Source of the DNA: Candidatus Omnitrophota bacterium
GTDB lineage: Bacteria; Omnitrophota; Gorgyraeia; Duberdicusellales; 4484-171
NCBI GenBank assembly: GCA_023228195.1
Contig: JALOBR010000020.1
Coordinates: 1 to 15,427, forward strand
Reading direction: 5' to 3'
Length of the DNA stretch: 15,427 nt
In this document: positions 13,304 through 15,427 of the stretch, piece after piece
How positions within the stretch are numbered: the first letter of the stretch is position 1
How the letters are laid out: each line of letters opens with the position of its first letter
The notes under the pieces: model-generated
Database searches by the model: none
What the model was told of the DNA's origin: nothing
Seen by the model: only the letters and a program-made list of their open reading frames with translations
Translations under genes and position numbers: made by a program

Positions 13304-14890
13304 ATGGAAAAAGGATACCTGTCTTTAGTATTGCATGCGCATCTGCCGTTTATCCGCCATCCGGAATATGATGAATTTCTAGAAGAGCGTTGGTTTTTTG
13401 AGGCGCTTAGCGAAACCTATATCCCTATTTTAGAAATGTTTGAGGGCTTGGTTCGTGACAGGGTGGAATTTTGCATAACCATGAATCTTTCTCCCACCCT
13501 TTGCAATATGTTTGCCGATGAACTTTTAAGGAATCGCTACGTAAAGCATCTCAATAAAATGGTTGAGCTTTGTGAAAAGGAAATAGACCGTAACAGGTTT
13601 AACCCCGAATTTCATAAGCTTGCGCTTATGTATTATCACCGTTTTAGCAGCATGAGAGAGAAGTTCTTGCATGCATACAATAAAGATTTGATAAGAGAGT
13701 TCAAGAAGTATCAGGATAAAGGGGTCCTTGAAATAATTACCTGCGGCGCTACCCATGGATATTTACCGCTTCTTGGAATAAACAAAGAAGCAATCAGGGC
13801 GCAGATTAGGGTTGGCGCAAATTCATACCGTAAATTTTTCGGTACTGATCCGAAAGGTATTTGGCTTCCTGAATGCGCATATAGCGAAGATGTGGATAAA
13901 ATCCTAAAGGAAGAAGGTATTAAATATTTTCTGATGGAAAGCCATGGCGTGCTTTTTTCAAGGCCGCGGCCTAAATTCGGCGTTTACTCTTCTTACTATA
14001 CAAAAAATAAAGTAGCTGTTTTCGGAAGAGACCATGAGTCGTCTAAAAGCGTCTGGTCCGCGGTCGAGGGCTACCCCGGAGATTATGATTACAGGGAATA
14101 TTACCGCGATGTTGGTTTTGATCTGGATCATGATTATGTAAGGCCATATATATCCGCCTGCGGAGCAAGGATTTTCACGGGTATCAAGTATTACCGGATT
14201 ACCGGCGAAGGAAATCATAAAGAGCCGTATAATCCGGAAAGGGCCCTTGATAAAGCGGCATATCATGCAGGAAATTTCATGTTTAACAGGGAAAAGCAGA
14301 TTGAGCATATTGCTTCAATGTTTGATAGAAAGCCTATAATAATTGCCCCTTATGACGCAGAGCTTTACGGCCACTGGTGGTTTGAAGGTGTTTCCTGGCT
14401 TAATTTTCTTATTCGTAAAATCTGTTACGACCAGAAGACCATAAAACTTATTACACCCAGCCGTTATCTAAACATTTACCCAAAGAATCAGGTAATAAAT
14501 CCGGCCCCTTCAAGTTGGGGATATAAAGGTTATTACGAGGTTTGGCTAAATGGCTCAAATGACTGGATATATCCGCATTTGCACCGCGCTCAGGAGAAAA
14601 TGACCGAAGCCGCTAACCAGTATAGAGCCAAAGGCGATGTGAAAGAAAGAATTTTAAATCAAATGGCAAGGGAACTTTTGCTTGCGCAAGGAAGCGACTG
14701 GGCATTTATGATGAAAACAGGGGCATTCAGCGAATACGCAAAGAAAAAAACAGTAATCCACCTGGAAAGATTTTATCTGCTTAAAAGCTATCTCGATAAA
14801 GGTTTTATTAACTACGAAGTTATAGAAGACATAGAAAGAAAAGATAATATTTTCCCCGAAATCAGCTACTCGGCATTTCAATCCCAATGA
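13304..14890 (+). CDS. GH57 1,4-alpha-glucan branching enzyme (DUF1957 C-terminus)
   Basis: This 528-residue enzyme cuts alpha-1,4 linkages and rejoins the piece as an alpha-1,6 branch in glycogen or a related alpha-glucan. GH57 motifs appear in order: HAHLPF at 11-16, ATHGYLP, GIWLPECAY with the expected nucleophile E190, and APYDAELYGHWWFEG with the expected acid/base D351. The positions correspond to the known Glu and Asp of the Thermus GH57 branching enzyme. The C-terminal helical DUF1957 region begins near 420 (LHRAQEKM at 426-433) and is specific to branching enzymes within GH57. The length is typical. No Shine-Dalgarno sequence is visible before the ATG. The DUF4912 gene upstream and a second GH57 gene downstream support an alpha-glucan role. 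Confidence 0.92.
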   Translation: MEKGYLSLVLHAHLPFIRHPEYDEFLEERWFFEALSETYIPILEMFEGLVRDRVEFCITMNLSPTLCNMFADELLRNRYVKHLNKMVELCEKEIDRNRFNPEFHKLALMYYHRFSSMREKFLHAYNKDLIREFKKYQDKGVLEIITCGATHGYLPLLGINKEAIRAQIRVGANSYRKFFGTDPKGIWLPECAYSEDVDKILKEEGIKYFLMESHGVLFSRPRPKFGVYSSYYTKNKVAVFGRDHESSKSVWSAVEGYPGDYDYREYYRDVGFDLDHDYVRPYISACGARIFTGIKYYRITGEGNHKEPYNPERALDKAAYHAGNFMFNREKQIEHIASMFDRKPIIIAPYDAELYGHWWFEGVSWLNFLIRKICYDQKTIKLITPSRYLNIYPKNQVINPAPSSWGYKGYYEVWLNGSNDWIYPHLHRAQEKMTEAANQYRAKGDVKERILNQMARELLLAQGSDWAFMMKTGAFSEYAKKKTVIHLERFYLLKSYLDKGFINYEVIEDIERKDNIFPEISYSAFQSQ

Positions 14891-14993
14891 TACAAAACCA
14901 AATTGCGCTTAAGCCCAGGCATAAAAAAGTTTGAAAATCTTTGGATAATAATTGCCGATAAATAGAGATTTAACCAGTAATCACGGAAAGAAC

Positions 14994-15344
14994 ATGAAAT
15001 TATCAAAAGCCAAAAAGATTTTTATAGGAATTTTAACATTGTGGCCGATTCTTTATATGTTTGTATTTATGGCTTTAATTATGCTTATGATGGCCTCTAC
15101 TATGCATACGCCGCAGCCCCAACCGCCAAAATTATTCTTTGTATTATTTGCGCTGCATTTTTTTACTATTATTTATATGTTTGGCTTAATCGGTTTTTAC
15201 ATATATTATATTTTTAAAACCGATAGAGTCGCAAAAGACAAAAAAACGCTTTGGGCTGTTGTAATTTTTCTTGGTAACATGTTTGCTATGCCGGTATTCT
15301 GGTTTTTGTACATATGGAAAGAGCCGGCAGTTAATAATTCATAA
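14994..15344 (+). CDS. Small three-helix membrane protein of unknown function
   Basis: I do not recognise a named family with confidence. The 116 residues have a basic N-terminus (MKLSKAKK), three membrane segments at about 8-36, 47-74 and 86-107, and many methionines in and after the first helix. A Pro/Gln-rich loop (TPQPQPPK) separates helices one and two. The end, NMFAMPVFWFLYIWKEP, is reminiscent of the short PLDc_N-type membrane modules, but this resemblance is weak. The ATG at 14994 is preferred because GGAA at 14985-14988 precedes it; a TTG in frame at 14952 would add 14 polar residues. It lies between two GH57 genes on the same strand, so it is probably co-transcribed with them. A role with alpha-glucans is not shown. 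Confidence 0.6.
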   Translation: MKLSKAKKIFIGILTLWPILYMFVFMALIMLMMASTMHTPQPQPPKLFFVLFALHFFTIIYMFGLIGFYIYYIFKTDRVAKDKKTLWAVVIFLGNMFAMPVFWFLYIWKEPAVNNS

Positions 15345-15362
15345 TTTTAGCCAAACAAAGAT

Positions 15363-15427
15363 ATGAGTAAAACACCTACAAAAATTGCTTTTCTCTGGCA
15401 TATGCATCAGCCGTATTATAAATACCC
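15363..15427 (+). CDS. GH57 glycoside hydrolase, N-terminal fragment (runs off the window)
   Basis: The window ends 21 codons into this gene. The visible protein, from the ATG at 15363, contains IAFLWHMHQPYYKY. The WHMHQPYY motif is the characteristic first conserved region of GH57 alpha-amylase/alpha-mannosidase-type enzymes and differs from the HAHLPF of the branching enzyme upstream. It is therefore a second, different GH57 enzyme, probably an alpha-glucan hydrolase or transferase. The exact activity cannot be assigned from so short a piece. It follows the small membrane gene after 18 nt on the same strand. No ribosome-binding site is obvious. Confidence 0.75.
   Translation, partial: MSKTPTKIAFLWHMHQPYYKY

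Overview
The window is a piece of bacterial chromosome with about 17 genes, moderately AT-rich. There are no insertion sequences, phage genes, tRNA or rRNA genes, or CRISPR arrays. Three clean sigma70-type promoters and several Shine-Dalgarno sequences mark it as bacterial. The gene order rpsO-pnp-ftsK-rodZ-like-rimO-pgsA-pgpA, together with a DUF4912 gene next to GH57 alpha-glucan enzymes, suggests an uncultured-lineage bacterium of the Omnitrophota type. That assignment is inference from gene content and layout; no marker gene in the window settles it.

Region 1 (about 1-8151, + strand) is a housekeeping run. A strong promoter with a structured leader of about 138 nt precedes rpsO (ribosomal protein S15). 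pnp (polynucleotide phosphorylase) follows after 1 nt. ftsK (DNA translocase) and a RodZ-like membrane HTH protein follow, each overlapping the previous gene by four bases (ATGA). Next come rimO (ribosomal protein S12 methylthiotransferase), pgsA and pgpA; the last two catalyse the two steps from CDP-diacylglycerol to phosphatidylglycerol.

Region 2 (8170-9205, - strand) holds a stand-alone CinA C-terminal-domain gene followed by thpR (2H phosphoesterase). They run convergently to region 1. In many bacteria these genes are co-directional with pgsA and lead into recA, so this looks like a local rearrangement.

Region 3 (9206-12159, + strand) starts from a very good promoter. It encodes L-lactate dehydrogenase, a flavoprotein of the ferredoxin-NAD(P) reductase type, a short Nfu/NifU-type iron-sulfur scaffold and a small membrane protein with two Cys-Pro iron-sulfur half-motifs. 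Together they look like a redox and Fe-S group.

Region 4 (12160-15427, + strand) has its own promoter. It carries a DUF4912 protein, a GH57 1,4-alpha-glucan branching enzyme, a small three-helix membrane protein and the first 21 codons of a second GH57 enzyme. It is probably a glycogen or alpha-glucan locus that continues beyond the window.

The most notable unexplained structure is a set of four short repeat elements, all in + strand gene junctions: before rimO, pgsA, the flavoprotein and nfu. They are built from heptamers (CACGAAT or CACAGAT, jointly CACRRAT) placed mostly 10 bp apart. In three of the four, inverted copies form the other half of a palindrome. Two of them end only 8-9 nt before a start codon that lacks a recognisable Shine-Dalgarno sequence.
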